Shown one piece after another: positions 11,607 through 23,700 of a stretch of DNA of 64,000 bases. Where the stretch lies: assembly GCA_011503125.2 (NCBI GenBank), contig WWBZ02000051.1:682001-746000 (forward strand), given 5' to 3'. Source of the DNA: Botryosphaeria dothidea. Lineage: Eukaryota; Ascomycota; Dothideomycetes; Botryosphaeriales; Botryosphaeriaceae. Every line of letters begins with the position of its first letter. The stretch's first letter is position 1. The position numbers were made by a program, and so were the translations under genes. The notes beneath the pieces were generated by a model that was not told the DNA's origin, made no database searches, and was given only the letters and a program-made list of their open reading frames with translations.

Positions 11607-13938
11607 ATGTCTGCCCCGAACCTAGCCCGAATCACTGGCCGGAGCGAAAGACTGACCGTTTCAGGGAGAGCGTGCATTCGTTGCCATCAGAAGAAGAAAC
11701 GATGCGACCAGAAACTACCGGTGAGTTGGCCAAAACAGACACATATGATGCTTTCTTTAGCATAATATATCAGACCTTGGGCTCACGATCAGCCGCCTAG
11801 AAATGTCGCCTTTGTGAGCAGGCTGGAGTCGAGTGTCTAGGATATGATGCTGCAGCGGTGCGCCAAGTGCCCAGAAGGTGCGTGTTCGCATTGCCTAAGT
11901 CCATTAATCCGCTCATACGAAGATCTGCAAAGGTACATACGGGATCTTGAGGATCGTGTGGCATACCTGGAACAGAAACTTCGGGAACAGAGCATCGACA
12001 CTGATAACCCGCCCCCTCAACCCACGGAACTGCCTGCAAATCCCGAGATTATATCACCAGGATTGCAGTTGTCTCGAAGCGAATTGACAGGCCACAGGGA
12101 GAATGTCTCGTCAACAGAGTCTCTTGACAATGGGGTGAGGAACGCGGCGAAGGCTGCAGCCGAATCCATAATCAACCTGTCTCCTCGGGTGCCTGGCCAA
12201 GAGCCGGCTTTCTCCCAGGTATTTCTATCAGATATCATGAGAAACATGGCCAAGCCGCAATTCCCCAGGAGCCAGCCTTTCAACCGCCCCGCTAAAGAGG
12301 AAGAAACGCCTTTTCCAGATGTAATGGGCGGCTTGCAAGACGCAGGTCCGATAACGTTGCCGTCTCGAGAAATGGCTCAAAATCTCGCCAAGGTGTATTT
12401 CCGCCTAGCCAACCTCGGGGTGCCTCTCCTTCACGAGGCCACACTGCAAGAAAAGCTTGATCTTCTCTACGACCTGCCTCAGAAGGTTGATCTCAGCAGC
12501 ACACATACCACCACCGAGTCGCGAATAGCCGCCTTCTTCGCCCTTGAGGTGTTTGCGATAGCCCTTCTCGTTGTACAAGAGCGGGAGCCTTCGGGAAGAT
12601 GGCTCGCAGATCGATATCACAGAACAGCTCTAGCTGCTCTCAACGAGGCTGGGCTGCCCTCAGCTATCGAAGGTGTCCAGGTCCTCCTCCTCATAGGGCA
12701 ACATGCGTACCATCACCCAACTCTCTGGAACGTCTGGAAGGTAATTGGTGCTGCTCTTCGTCTGGCCGTTGAACTGGGACTACATCAAGATCCACCTCCG
12801 GACACACTTGGCTTCTTCGAACTTGATACCATGAGAAGGACGTTCTGGGCTGCCTATGCTATGGACAGGAATGTATCGACTTCTTTGTATTTGCCTTGCT
12901 GTTTATCAGATGGTGCAATTACTGCCAAGGTACGGATGGAGGGGAATTTTATGAGCTCTACTGACCTTTCAACAGTTCCCAAGCGATGCTAGGGATGAGC
13001 ACATCACACCAGATGCAAATGGATATTTCCTAGAGGAGCAGATCTCCGGATCCAAGCGGATTACTCTCCACCTATATCGATACCGCCAGATTCAGTCAGA
13101 AACACGGAGAGCTCTTCATGAAGAGCCATTCTTGCCGACGGATCCCTCGAGCTTGAACACCTGGCAACAACAAATGCACGCCAAAATCGAGACTTGGTAT
13201 CAGACTACTCCACAATGTTCAAATTTCACCACCGAAGAGAAAGACGTCATTGAGACATTAGAAGTCACGTACAACACGGCCCTCTTCAACCTATACCGCC
13301 CATCGCCCAACATACCGTCGCCCTCGGGACCGCAGTTACTGGTCATGGCACAAGCAGCGACGAAGATGATTCACCTGTACCGGCGATTCTTTTGCCAACA
13401 TAAGCTTACAATATACTGGCAAGCAGTGGAGAATGTCTCGTCTGCCGGTCTTGCCCTACTATTCGGCTACGTCCAATCATCAAAAGTCCGCGAGTCAATG
13501 ACTCTATATACTCTCAACTCTCTGGTACATCTGTGCTCTTCCGTTCTGTGGGGCATGGTTGAGCATTTCCCACCGCTCAAAGGAAAACGGGATGCATTTG
13601 ATGCTGCCTCCTCGCAAGTTCTCGCCGATTTGAATGAAGGTGTGGCTACGGCAGGAGAAAACCTGAGCTTGCCAGGCCAAAGTCCAATGAATTGGGCCAG
13701 TCATGGTGGTGGCCAACCTGTTTCTATTGTGGCACACGAAGATACCCAATTGAATGCTCCACCCCGTGCCAAAGCACCAGACTTCCCGACATCAGTGCAT
13801 CAGACAGAGTCAGCAGGTGCCGAATTGAACGCAAACATCGGCGATACTCCTTTTTCTCTTACTGACTCGGATATTCTGACTTGGATGCTGCAGCCCGCAG
13901 AGGGTGCTCCTGGGACTCTACCTATGACCTGGATGTAG
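11607..13938 (+). CDS. Zn2Cys6 fungal transcription factor
   Basis: Nuclear DNA-binding regulator. Four exons; introns 11721-11800, 11878-11932 and 12930-12975 leave 2151 nt, 716 aa. The binuclear zinc cluster is split by the first intron: C23-x2-C26-x6-C33-x6-C40-x2-C43-x6-C50, with the basic stretch HQKKKR between the second and third Cys. A heptad segment follows directly (YIRDLEDRVAYLEQKLREQ), the usual dimerisation coil. The middle-homology domain (fungal_trans type) spans ~190-420, with YFRLANLGVPLLHE, VIGAALRLAVELGLHQDP and MRRTFWAAYAMDRNVS. The acidic C-terminus ends in LPMTWM. ATG 11607 is the in-frame start. Its position between a protease and a transporter gene suggests local control, but this is inference; no binding-site test is possible here. 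Confidence 0.9.
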
Positions 13939-14560
13939 TAGTTGCACTACTTTTACAATGAAATGTTCATAAAAGGTCTAATCTACTATTTAGCCTACGC
14001 TCCTTCGCCTCCTTGCCGAGACACTGTGCTTTAGACATTTGAATTGTTGGTCTTGCCTTTCTCTTGCTGTAAAGTGTGCTATCCAAATCCATCGCCTTCT
14101 TACTGAATAGCCAGCAATATATGAAGTCAATGAAGCAACAGCAGTCTCGGGCAAACCAAGAGGCTCGGGGGGCAAGAAAGAGCCGGTGGGCCGGCGGCAT
14201 CGGTACAGCTCCTGCATTTCTTGCCCGTGGAGAGCCTGTCCAAATCAAGCCATCTGGAGTCGGTATTTTTTGAGTGGCGACGAGCGGAGAAGACCGCCCC
14301 AATCAGATCCGCTTCCGTTATCACCAGCTCCACTACTCCGCTTGGCTCCCAAGATTCTTCGGGGTGCCCCAAGATTGTCGACCGTTCTCAAGTTGCTCCC
14401 ACGGGGGAAGGGCAAAGCTTCTCCGGGGATAGATATCGCGAGGTCCGGCCCGGCATCTACGAAACACAGCGCATCACGTCTTCCTCCTCTCTACTCCCTC
14501 TCTTATTTGCTATCGGCCCTCCATACACATCTTCCAACTCTACACCGCAGTGCAATTACA
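13939..14560. other. Intergenic region / transporter 5' region
   Basis: Open frames run into the transporter from upstream, but the upstream residues have no transporter-like features. I treat the stretch as promoter and 5' UTR. Confidence 0.5.
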
Positions 14561-16319
14561 ATGGCACCCTCTCGACCTGATACCAACGCCGCTACCGGCA
14601 GTGTCACTATGTGGCCTCCCGGCACAGTCCTTCTCGAAGACTTCAGCTCTTCCTCATTGAGCAACGAGATCATCTTGCAGCCACGCCCATCCGAGGACCC
14701 TAATGACCCCTTGAACTGGACCAAGTGGCGCAAGTACCTGAACTTCGCAATCATCTGCATTTACTCGGCCATGGTTTCTGAGTTCACCTCCTCAGCAACT
14801 CCTACCTGGGGCCCAATGCAGCGGGAACTGGGATTTACCGATGCTCAGTTGAACAACAGCTACGCCATCGGATGCGCCTTTCTTGGTATCGGTGCTGTTC
14901 TTCTCATTCCCTTTGCGCTCAAGTTTGGCCGTCGACCTTTGTATCTATTCAGCACCGTCGTGCAATTCCTTGTGGCTATCTGGTCCGCCAAACAGACCAC
15001 CTATGCCGATCTTATGCTTATCAACGTCGTCCAATGCGCCTTCGGTGCTCTTGCAGAGGTCATGGTACAGATGACTGTCACTGACGTCTTCTTTGTGCAT
15101 CAACGAGGAAGACTGAACAGTATCTATATCTGGATCTGGAGTATAGCTGCGCCGCTTGGATCCATTCTTGCAGGTCGAATCGCACTAAGCTCAGGCTGGA
15201 GATGGGTCTGGTGGGGAAATGTCATCTTCATTGGTGCCTTCATCCTTGTTGTTGCCTTTTTGTACGAGGAGACCAAATTCTGTCCTACTTCTACCACCAC
15301 TGGAACCGACTCAACTCCGACCCAAGAGCCCCATCCCACAACAGCAGCTTTGGATAAAAAAACCTCCGACGAGGTCAAAAAATATGGTCTCAGCAGAGTC
15401 GACACCAAGGCATCGGGTGCAGCGAGCGAGCGAGGCCAGCCAACGCATCTCTACACCGTCAAAATCAACCCAGACATCACGAAAAAGACGTACTGGCAGA
15501 AGCTATCGCTGGTGTCGAGGGCCTCCTCCGACCAAGATCTGGCCTCTTTCCTCCGCCATATGTACCAGCCTTTCATACTACTTGCTACGATTCCTGCTGT
15601 AGCATATACAGCCTTGGTGTATGGCATCCTGGTCGCGCTGAACGACGTCATGTCGACTACGACGGCGACATACATGAAGGAACCGCCATACAATTTCAAC
15701 TCGGCTCAAATTGGCCTAATGAGCCTACCTAGGATCATCGGAGTTACCATCGGGTGCGTTATTGGGGGCCCCTTGAGTGACTGGCTGGTCATCTTCCTAT
15801 CCCGTCGCAACAAGGGCGTTTACGAGCCCGAGGTTCGGCTATGGTGCTTCTGTCTCTTCGTTCCGCTGGTCCCTGCTGGTACCATTCTGGCAGGTTTTGG
15901 GCTCAACGATGGATTGGCATGGCCTCTTGTTGCCCTTGGAATTGTCTTGTACAATGTGGGCGTAGCTCCCATCAACAGCGTTGCGCTGACGTATTTGACC
16001 GACTCGTATGAAAATGTGAGTCCTCCGTCTGCTTTTTGTCAATAACCATGGCGCTGACACTGAACAGGTCATCGGTGATGCATTGGTTGGTGTGACAGTT
16101 GTAAGAAACACTTTCAGCACCGCCTTCATCTTCGCCCTCACACCTTGGATCGAAAAGATTGGTATCACGTATGTTTTTGTCACGATTCTTCTGCTTGCTA
16201 TTGTCATTCTGGGCTTCTTTGGTGTTTTGCTCAGATGGGGCAAGGCGTTTCGAGTTCATTGCGCTCCGATATATCAGTACTATGCTGCTCGCCAGTACAA
16301 AGAGAGAGGTCATGAGTAG
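14561..16319 (+). CDS. MFS transporter (DHA1/HOL1-like), substrate unknown
   Basis: Twelve-helix major facilitator of the plasma membrane. One intron (16016-16067) leaves 1707 nt, 568 aa. The cytosolic N-terminus has the fungal signature EDPNDPLNWTKWRKYLNF just before helix 1. The loop 2-3 motif is FGRRPLYLFS, and RGRLNSIYIWIWSIAAPLG follows helix 4. A long charged central loop (~245-330) contains a polyT/P stretch and DEVKKYG. The C-terminal half ends with LLRWGKAFRVHCAPIYQYYAARQYKERGHE, quoted here only as the tail region. ATG 14561 was chosen because it opens immediately before this conserved N-terminus. HOL1-like carriers move drugs, polyamines or cations; which applies here cannot be told. 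It lies 0.6 kb downstream of the Zn2Cys6 regulator in the same orientation. Confidence 0.88.
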
Positions 16320-17196
16320 GGGGTTGAGCATTGCAGACGAAGGACCTCTGGCTTGCCACACAGCCCTTGATGAACAACATGTCGCTGGAATAACTCCCTT
16401 ATCAAGTGTGATAGTGAATAGCCTGCAGGCACCCATAATGTATATTTCAAAACCACTGAATTAATAAGAGATCCATCACAGAGTGTCAGACAGTTATCAT
16501 ATGCGTACTCTCCAGTCTGGTCTTTACAGAGACAGTGATTATGAAGCGTATCAAATCATTCTACAGCTTCCAATTGCCCAGACTTCCTAATATGCACAAT
16601 CAATGGAATTTTCATTCTGAAGTTACCGGAATTCAGTTTGCCACGACACCTAAGGATCATCGCCATCAGTATTCCAGACCAAGCCCCCCTTAGTCATCAC
16701 CTCTACTAAATTATCCCTTAGATTAAGTCCTTACTCCAGCAGTGTCCTCGTCTTTGAATTGCCAACGAATCATTCAGCCAAGATCTGATTGGTGCGGTGC
16801 CCCGCCCGACTGGCGGCGTTCGCCGCCTGCGTGGATCTGATGATCTCTGTTCGGAAGCGGCATACGCCGCTCGATAAGGATACCTTAGAATACCAACAGA
16901 GAAAGGCGAATATGGCGAGATAGTGTTCTCGAATTGCAGGCTGTATCGTTGTCCAGGAGCAGCCAGCAGGCTGCTCCTCCTTCGTGCGGCTTTGAGTCCA
17001 AGGCCATTTGCGGCGTGGCCCGACAGCTCCGAACTTCCCGCCAAGCTCCAACAGATGGACTCGACTTTCCCAGCCCTGTTTCACACTAAATAGCGGAATA
17101 CCTCTTATTTTAATCCTCTTTTTTTATTGCCTCCTAGCAGTCCTGGTGAGTCTGTCTGACTCAAAGCCTTGTCGTGTCCAATCGTCGCCAACCGAC
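16320..17196. other. Intergenic region
   Basis: Between the MFS gene and the second flavin oxidase, both on the plus strand. No supported gene on either strand. Confidence 0.55.
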
Positions 17197-18682
17197 ATGT
17201 CCGAGTCTGCATCCTCAAAGACCTTCCCGGCATCGGTCATCATCATCGGTGCCGGTGTTTTCGGTCTTTCCACTGCACTGGCGATTTCCAAACGGCACCC
17301 GTCTACTGATGTCACGGTCATCGACCGATTGACTCCTCCCGTCGAGGACGGCACCAGCGTCGACACTACAAGATGTATCCGCTCAGGTAGGCAGGGACAA
17401 TGGTTCCGCTTTGGCTTGACCGTTTTTTGATAAAGAGTTTTGACAGACTATACCGATCCCGTCTACACGCAGCTTGCCACAAAAGCCCAGAAATTGATCG
17501 AGGACGACCCAGACCTCCGGCCGCATTACTACAAGCAGGGCATGACATACGTCTGTGATGGCGAACCGAGTCGTTTCACCGACGGATGGGAAGCAATTTC
17601 CCAGTGTGCAAACCGTGACTACGATCATAGTACCATCGTCGACATGCCCAGTCGCGAGGCCGTATTCCAGAGCATTCACGGGAGCAAGTCACAGCCACGC
17701 CCCGTGTCAGAGCTTGGGGGCAAGTCGAACTGGAACAAGGCGTATTGCAATCTGGGAGCTGCCTTCATCGATGCGAGAGAGTGCATTCGGGCCTACTACA
17801 ACCGTTGCTTAACTGTACCGAATATCAACTTCAGATGCGGAACTCCTGTTGATCGGCTCCGTCTTGTTAACGGCCATGCCAAAGGCGTGGTCATGGAAGA
17901 CGTAAACACCATTACCGCCGATCAGGTAATCGTCGCTGCTGGGGCCTGGTCTAACAAGCTGGTCGATCTCGGGCGGCGCATAAACGCAATTGGCCACGAA
18001 GTCGTCTGGTTCAAGGTCACTCCGGAAGAAGAGGCAAGATGGAAAAAGATGAGCATCACTACTAACGAGAGCACCGGCTTGAATATCTTCCCACCCTACA
18101 AGGGAGAGGTGAAGGTGTTGCGTCGCTCACCGGGTTACAGGAAACACCATCAGCGTGTTTTACCCGGAAAACCCCTCCCGGAAGGTCGAGATCTCTTACC
18201 CTCGGACCATTGTCGACAATCCTACAGACGTGATTCCAGCTGAGGCCGAGATAGCTATCAGGCGGGATCTTCGGGAGATCATGCCACCACTCGCCGAGAG
18301 ACCTTTTGACAGGACGAAGATCTGTTGGTACGTCTGCGTCGGATCAAGCGCTCCTAATAATCGCTCCGACATGAGCTTTTCAATTCTTTCCTCCGTTTTC
18401 TGACAAGAATACAGGATCAGCACCACTCCGACAGCTGACTTCCTTATTGCGCCTCATTCTCACGTCCCGGGCATCCACCTTGCATCAGGTGGTTCGGCGC
18501 ATGCGTGGAAGTTTCTGCCGATCCTCGGTGACTGCGTCATCGACTCTATGCAGGGCAGGCTGGCTCGGGAGCTGGTGGACAAATGGGCCTTTGAGAAGTT
18601 CTCTGGGGGAAAGGATGAGAATGCACCTCGTATGGACGGTGATCCGGAGGAACTACGAGAGGTCGTGCGTAGTCATCTATGA
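17197..18682 (+). CDS. Sarcosine/fructosyl amine oxidase-like flavoprotein with +1 frameshift
   Basis: Second member of the amadoriase/sarcosine oxidase family in the window. Introns are 17387-17446 and 18328-18414 (donor GTACGT). N-terminal FAD motif [16 protein letters not shown], then the join [34 protein letters not shown] and VLRRSPGYR. After this the frame is lost: the sequence AGGAAACACC at 18139-18148 has one base more than the conserved frame tolerates. The homologous reading continues one frame over ([11 protein letters not shown]..., [35 protein letters not shown]) to a stop at 18682. Without the extra base the product would be about 445 aa, the family norm. The open frame ends early, at 18243, so the gene is either a recent pseudogene or carries a sequencing/assembly error. 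No PTS1 at the C-terminus. Confidence 0.8.
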
Positions 18683-19191
18683 TACAAAATCGCACTGCTG
18701 TTGACATGTTGCATGGGTTCGCTTGCTTCAGGCTTGTTAGTTTGACCCACTGCATAGAATAACGTCTTAATAATATTTTTCACCTTTGCGGTTGAGATCC
18801 CTTCTTTCCTCTCACAAAACCCATCGAGATATTTTAAGGCACAATCGGCCCGGGAACCGCAGTCTTCAGGGATGGAACAATCAGAGAGACACTGCGGCAT
18901 GACTTTGGCATTTTCCGGCAGAGGAGGCGGTGGCGTCATCGTCTTCGGGAGGCTCAAGCGGGTCCGAGTCAAAGGCGGCGTAGTTAGCCATGGCGATGGG
19001 TGGAAGACTTGGTGGCTGCGAGCGGTAGGCCTAGATAGCAGAGAGAAACGATTGAGGGTTGAAAAGATAGTAGGAGGGTACGGTGAAGAAAAAAGTGCCA
19101 GAGCTGCAAGAGGGGAAGGCATTAGCGCCTGCCTGGACAGCTTGGGGAAGGTACGGCCGCTAACCGCGAACCAGCACTCCGCCACGCACAT
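18673..19191 (-). CDS. Possible small Cys-rich protein, weakly supported
   Basis: Minus-strand frame whose 3' end overlaps the end of the flavin oxidase. The only protein-like part is a run with six Cys (QCLSDCSIPEDCG...DCALKYLDGFCER) about 90 residues from the end. The upstream half is low-complexity Pro/Ser and could include an unrecognised intron. No signal peptide or family recognised. May be a chance frame. Confidence 0.25.
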   Translation of the reverse strand: MCVAECWFAVSGRTFPKLSRQALMPSPLAALALFSSPYPPTIFSTLNRFSLLSRPTARSHQVFHPSPWLTTPPLTRTRLSLPKTMTPPPPLPENAKVMPQCLSDCSIPEDCGSRADCALKYLDGFCERKEGISTAKVKNIIKTLFYAVGQTNKPEASEPMQHVNSSAILYHR

Positions 19192-19418
19192 TCTTCACGG
19201 GCAGCGCGTCCTGCATGAAAGCATAGCCAAAGTGATGCAGCTAGTCCTCGGTGCGAATGGATGCGGAAGCACTCAGCTCACCCGGTGAGGCGAATGGACG
19301 CAGAAGGACGGTATTCAGAGCGCGCATGCTCGAATTCTGGGCCGATGATCGGCAGTACTCCAAGTCGATATCCGGAAATAGCTCCTTGGTAGCGCGGACG
19401 CCTAGAGAACAGCACAAA

Positions 19419-19817
19419 ATGGACTTCGCCAAGTCTATCTTCGAGACTTTCTCTGAAACTCATGGTTTAAGGTTCGTGTGCCCTAATAGCCTTCATTAAT
19501 ATCCCTTTAGTTTTTCGGAAGGACACTCCGCAAAACTCGAGCATCTTCTCCGCCTCGTAGATGTCCTGATTCGACGCATAAAGACACAATTCAAGAACAA
19601 ACCCGGTCCTGACTTAACAACTATCAAATCCTACGTGTCTGATGTCCTGAAGTACCTGACTTTTCGATACTCAGACTTCATCAGCAGCTTCTCCCGGTCC
19701 GACATACTGCACATTCGATCTCGTCTCGAAGCTCTTGTAAATGAAGGCCACCTCACTAGGGGGCGCTGGAGGAAGATAGAGTGGGTTTCAACTACCCTTG
19801 GGGCCCGTGTCCAGTTT
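19419..19817 (+). pseudogene. Hypothetical gene truncated by MITE insertion
   Basis: Begins ATG GAC TTC GCC (MDFAKSIFETFSETHG). A short 39-nt intron (19472-19510, donor GTTCGT) is needed to reach the next exon (SFSEGHSAKLEHLLRLV... and DLTTIKSYVSDVLKYL... to RGRWRKIEWVS). The protein-like, mostly helical reading continues up to the hAT-type terminus at 19818 and then passes into transposon sequence. No family recognised. A different upstream start (19251) is possible. The continuation beyond the element was not found with confidence: an open frame at 20456-20646 could be part of it, but no matching target duplication marks the right border. Confidence 0.45.
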
Positions 19818-20451
19818 CAGGGTGGCGGACGTCCCGTCCCGTCACGTCATGTCCCTCTGACGCTGACGGACGCCGCCCAGGGCATGACAAGGACGGACGG
19901 ACGCCAACTGAGCACCGTTAACAGTGACGTAACGATATATCAGGACCAAGGTCCCTGACGCACCAACGCCCAGCAACATCTCAAGCCCGAGGCAATCCCT
20001 TGAGCCTAGCGACACCACTGCCAGGAACATGCGTGCCACACGCTAACCCCCAGCGGACTGCCAACCGTGCTAAGGGTCGCTACGAGCCCGCAGCCCGACG
20101 CTGCCGCTGTGAGGAGCAGGCGCCCTACACGCTAACCCCCAGTAGACTGTCGGCTTGGCTAAGGGCCGCTATAAGGCCGAGATGGGTAGCCACGGCGCCT
20201 ACTACGGGGCCCGTAAGTCTCGCCTACGAGCCCTCGGCGAGACGCCTACGAGTATAAAGCTAGCCCTCTACGAGGAATCGTAGATGGCTAAGGAATCGTC
20301 TATCTGTTGATTTACATATCTAATCAATTCGACTCCTACGTGACTCCCTGTCCCTCCGAGCCTTACATAATATATAACGCCTGCTTAGTTGTAGTGTTGA
20401 ATTTCTTAGAGAAAGATGGTTACCTACCATACTAATTTCTTACTACTAAAG
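19818..20451 (+). mobile_element. hAT-like MITE, copy 2 (one end only)
   Basis: Starts with CAGGGTGGCGGACGTC, the same terminus found (reverse strand) at 38554. It is collinear with 38554 down to about 38356: first 19818-19940, then 20376-20451 after a 435-bp insertion. The opposite inverted terminus was not found, so the copy is truncated or rearranged. Unlike the copy at 30618-38554 it keeps many CpA/TpG dinucleotides, so it has been little touched by RIP. Non-autonomous: no transposase. Confidence 0.65.
19941..20375. repeat. 435-bp insertion inside MITE copy 2, with internal 89-bp duplication
   Basis: Absent from the collinear copy at 38.4 kb and bounded on both sides by ATATAT (19935-19940 and 20370-20375), as expected for an insertion with target duplication. 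Inside, ACACGCTAACCCCCAG occurs at 20038 and again at 20127, with similar following sequence (GCTAAGGGTCGCTA / GCTAAGGGCCGCTA). This gives an imperfect tandem duplication of period 89. No coding potential and no obvious terminal inverted repeats. It could instead be ancestral sequence deleted from the other copy. Confidence 0.5.
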
Positions 20452-20731
20452 GCTTATTCGACTAACCGTATCCGTCTTCAGAAGGCAATCGTCGAAGGCA
20501 CCGGAAGCTGGGACAAGGTTGTATCGCAAGTGCCGTGTAACCGGACAGTGAGGAGCCCAAGTCCAGAAATGCCGGTTCAAACTCCACATCAGCGCCGTAT
20601 TAGGAAAGTCCAGCCCTACGAGACGCGCTGTCGGGGTATCAAATGAATGTCTAAAACGAAAAACCAAAGGAAAGAAAGGAACATGCCTCATGCCATCATG
20701 AAAAAAGAGCGTGAAACCCCCTCCACCCGTA

Positions 20732-23700
20732 TCAAGTACTAAACCTCGACCTCGGATCCCTCCCCCCTCCCTCCTCCTTCCTATCCCCCATCCCACCCCG
20801 CTCCCTCTCCACCACCCACCTCAACCCCACCGCCCCCAGCCCCACAAACACCACCCCCGTCAGCGCCGCCCCGCCCGCAAACGCCATCCGAACCGGAATC
20901 CCCTGCGTCAAGCAGAACGAAATCGCATTCGCGTCGCGCCACCCGAGCAGCAGCTCCAGCAGCGCCAGCCCCAGCACCGCCTGCGCGACGCCGTCCCTCG
21001 CGCGCCGGACCTTCCCGTTGCCCGGGACGCGCCCAGCGGCGAAGTGCAGGGCAGCCCCCGCGATGCCGAGCGCGAGCGTGATCCACCCCGCGATCTGGTG
21101 CGGCGTGCGGAAATGCGCGGCGCTGCCCGCGGCGGCGGCGCCCAAGCCCGCGCCCACCGCGCCGAGCAAGGGGACGACGGCGTGCAGGGCGGAGGTCGTG
21201 GCGGGCGCGAAGGCGAGGCGGTCGGGGCGGTTGAGCAGGAGCGCGAGGTCGCGGGCGGCGTCGAGGGCGAGGGCGGCCGGGAGGAGGAAGTAGAAGGCCG
21301 TGGCGACGGCGACGACGTGGGCGATGACGAGGGCGGTGAGCTGTTGGGCGGGGAGGCCATTGACGGTGAGGGAGAGGTGCTGGAGGTCGATTTGGAAGAG
21401 GAAGCCGTTGCTGGTGATGTTGAGCGGGGCGGAGAGGGGCAGGCTTTTGAGGGAGGAGGACAGGTTGGGGGAGGTGTTTTTGGGGGCGTTTTGTTGCAGG
21501 CCGGAGCCGACTTGAATGAGGCCGCCGACGCCGGTGCAGCCGAGGGCGTCGGCGCCCTTTTGGACGAGGGTGTTGATGGTGGTGAGGTTGAGGTTCTGGA
21601 CGAAGGCGTTGATGGCGTCGGTGGTGTTGAGCTGGGCCTGGCGCTTGACGGTTTTGGTGGTGGAGGCGTCCAGGGCGCGCTTGTTTGCAGGAGACGCGGA
21701 AGGAGTAGGAGTGTTGACGAGGGGTTCACTGCCGGTACCAAGAGTCCCTGCTAGCTCGTCGGTAATAGACTTGTTTCCAAAGGCCATGAAGACCGCCTTG
21801 ACGGCCTCGCTGGAGATACCACGACCGAACCCAGTGGCAGCCCCACCGACGGTGTCGTTGAATGCCTGGGAGTTGGTTGCCAAACTGGTATTCCCCATCC
21901 CCGTCTGCGTGAAGATGACAGTGCTTCCACCATCGATGATGCCAATACCAAGACCCTCAGCAGCCTTCGAGATATCAATGCTCTTAGTAAGACCCCCTCC
22001 AGCCGCCATTGCCTTCTGGGAGATCTTGGAGAGCGTTCCATTGGCCAGGAAGCTGGTAGTCAGAGCTCTACTGAAGCCTTGCGCCACCGCGGGGGCATCA
22101 GAAGCGTTAGAGGGTGCAGCGGCAGACTGAAACCCAAGAGATTCAGCAGCTCCACCACCGAAGCCCTTTCCAAGACCTTCAGCAATAGGTCCGAGCATCG
22201 TCGGGCCCTGGTTTCCTACCATTGACGTGAGCTTCTGAGCAGTTCCATTTGCCAGAAAGCTCTGAGTGAGCGAGCCAGAGAAACCTTGGGCAACAGTTGG
22301 AATATCGGAGGCTTCTGGATCAAGAACATCAGCCTCCTGGAGGTCGAATGCGGAGGCCGCGCCATTACCAAAGCCCTTCGCAAAACCTTGCGCGGCTGAC
22401 AGGATTGGCAGGGAACCGCCAGCGTCAGCTGCCTTCTTTTGAATGTTCTGCAGAGTGCCATTGGCCAAAAAGCTTGTTGTGAGAGAACGGCTGAACCCTT
22501 TGAGGACCGAGCCAATGTTCTGACCATCGATGGGCTCCTGAACATCCTTCTGCAAACCAAGCCCTGTGGCAGCTCCACCCCCGAGACCAGAGGCGAACCC
22601 TCGAACAGCCGGCCCAATCATGGCGGAGCCCGGGGCAGCCGCCTTCGATGCCAGAGAGCTGATATTGGCATTGGATAAGAATGAGGAAGACAGCGACCGA
22701 GTGAATCCTTGAGCAATGGTCCCCACGCTCGATTCGCCTTGGCCCGGGTCTTGCCGCCTCACAACCCCCTTCGCGTCCGCCGGCGGCTTTCCAGTAAGAC
22801 CGAGACCCTCCGCCGCACCCTGGCCTAGACCAGAGCCAGCGAACGGCGCGGCCTTGCTGATGGTGTCGAGAATTTGCTTTTGCTGGTCCGGTCCGCCGAG
22901 TTGCGATACGTCGACGTTGCCGACGAAGCTCTGCGCGAGATTCTGCGAGAAATCGCCCGCAATTCCAGGAATGTCAGGGGTTCCAGCAGAGGGCGAAGCC
23001 TGACGCTTCCCGCCGATTACTTTTGAAGGTGGTGCTGGCGGCGGGGGTACCGATGGAGCACCCTGCTTCTTGAGACCTGCTGCAGCACCCTTTCCGAGGC
23101 CCTGGCCGACTGCGGGCGCAACTTGCGCCACCGTTTGAAGAAGCTGCTGCTGATTGACTTGGCCTTGAATATTGCTGTTGCCAAGGAACGAAGAGGCAAG
23201 CTCGCGGGTGAAAGACTCGCTGGCAACGCCAGCATCGAAGGTCCCATTCCCATCCGCAGCAGGGACAGAGTCCTGCTTCGCAAGCTTCAAGCCAATGGCA
23301 GCGCCCTGGCCCAAGCCTCTGCCTGACGGACCGGGAATCTGCGCCAACGTCTCCATGAGACCCGCCGTCTGATCTGAGTTGGCAAGGTTCTTGACATCGA
23401 CAGATCCCAGGAAAGAGGAGGCCAAGTTGCGGGTGAAATCCTCAGAAACCTGTTCGGTGGTGACATTCCCACCATCTACGCGCTTCACCTTCGGCGGCGC
23501 GGTAAGCTTGAGTCCCTGAGCAGCACCTTCTCCGAGACCCTTTCCTGCCGGGCCGGGAATCTTGGCCAGCTGCTTCATGATGTTCTGCATCTGGCCGCCG
23601 GCAAGTTGCTGGAAGTCGACCTTTCCGAGGAACGAAGCCGCCAGGGAGCGGGTGAAGTCCTCACTGACTGAGGTCACGCTGACATTGCTGCCGTTGGTAT

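Noticed and set aside
14186..14560. N-terminal extension of the MFS transporter
   Set aside because: Upstream residues are in frame but unlike any transporter; the conserved EDPNDPLNW N-terminus starts after ATG 14561.
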